This document shows positions 63,690-64,000 of a stretch of 64,000 bases of DNA, one piece after another. How positions within the stretch are numbered: position 1 is the stretch's first letter; each line of letters begins with the position of its first letter. Source of the DNA: Ifrita kowaldi (Eukaryota; Chordata; Aves; Passeriformes; Cinclosomatidae); assembly GCA_013398055.1 (NCBI GenBank), contig VZRS01004062.1:124001-188000 (forward strand). Reading direction: 5' to 3'. Made by a program: the position numbers and the translations under genes. The notes under the pieces were generated by a model. The model saw only the letters and a program-made list of their open reading frames with translations. It did no database searches and had not been told where the DNA came from.

Positions 63690-64000
63690 TGCATCCTGAC
63701 AAAAATTCCCACTGTGGCAAACTGTGGGAAATGAAGCAACTGCTTATACACATGCCACTCCAAGTTACAGGAATGTCTCTGACCACCCTGTGGATACCCC
63801 GAACTTGGACGGTGTTAGGGTGGTAACTCCAGAAAAACGACTCTGAGGCCCCCACCACCAAGAAGAGCAGCAGAAGGACCAATGGGATGCCATCTGCATC
63901 TACAGGTGGTGACATCTTTCTACTTAATCTGTCTCTCCCTGTCTCTCCCCTGCCCTCCTTTATTTTCTATTTCTTTCTCTCTCTCTCTACCTTACATTTA
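63690..64000 (+). mobile_element. Possible LTR fragment cut by the window edge
   Basis: From about CTGACAAAAATTCCCACTGT onward, the composition shifts to purine/pyrimidine-biased GC-richer sequence with a GAAAAACGACTCTGAGGCC block. It ends in a long pyrimidine tract with (CT)6 at 63977-63988. The style resembles the U3/R part of bird LTRs, but I see no firm TG start, target-site duplication, TATA box or AATAAA inside the window. It could instead be a simple pyrimidine tract beside unique DNA. Confidence 0.25.
63977..63988. repeat. (CT)6 run within a pyrimidine-rich tract
   Basis: Six CT dinucleotides inside a nearly pure pyrimidine stretch that begins near 63930. Confidence 0.7.

Overview
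The window looks like AT-rich, gene-poor nuclear DNA from a bird. The avian call rests on repeats. There are at least six copies of the CR1 LINE 3' end, with its terminal ATTCTATGAT-type 8-mers. There are also several long terminal repeats (LTRs) of endogenous-retrovirus families that I recognise as typical of bird genomes. I cannot name the species or order. Single N bases at 10027, 10628 and 10834 indicate a draft assembly.

I found no protein-coding exon I would defend, and no tRNA, rRNA, CRISPR or operon-like structure. Most open frames are short, and the ones I checked (38708-39334, 18691-19143, 10655-11347 and 796-1026) begin at TTG or GTG rather than ATG. Several lie inside LTR or CR1 sequence. 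The only gene-related signal is at the left edge: about 1.3-1.7 kb resembling the end of a long 3' untranslated region on the + strand, with AATAAA signals at 1308 and 1646.

Layout: 1-1700 possible 3' UTR; 2397-3038 solo LTR with 5-bp target duplication; 3044-7089 unique DNA; 6924-6971 perfect AT-rich inverted repeat; 7090-7238 CR1; 10594-10870 CR1 next to an LTR at 10877-11784; 11790-21296 unique DNA with a 22-bp palindrome at 19157; 21302-21875 solo LTR with perfect 5-bp duplication; 23775-23945 CR1; 31384-31670 CR1; 39974-40142 CR1; 47788-48375 probable LTR with polypurine tract; 51104-51655 LTR; 53111-53652 LTR; 57390-57432 uninterrupted A43 tract; 61538-61705 CR1 on the minus strand; about 63690-64000 possible start of another LTR. 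The rest is single-copy-looking intergenic or intronic DNA.

The elements do not act together as a system. The main biology is repeat history: 5' truncated CR1 copies, and retroviral insertions reduced to LTRs with no gag, pol or env remnant that I could recognise. I found no convincing undescribed system. The best leads are the perfect inverted repeat at 6924-6971, the retained target-site duplications that date LTR insertions, the A43 tract, and the pair of related LTRs in opposite orientation about 40 kb apart.
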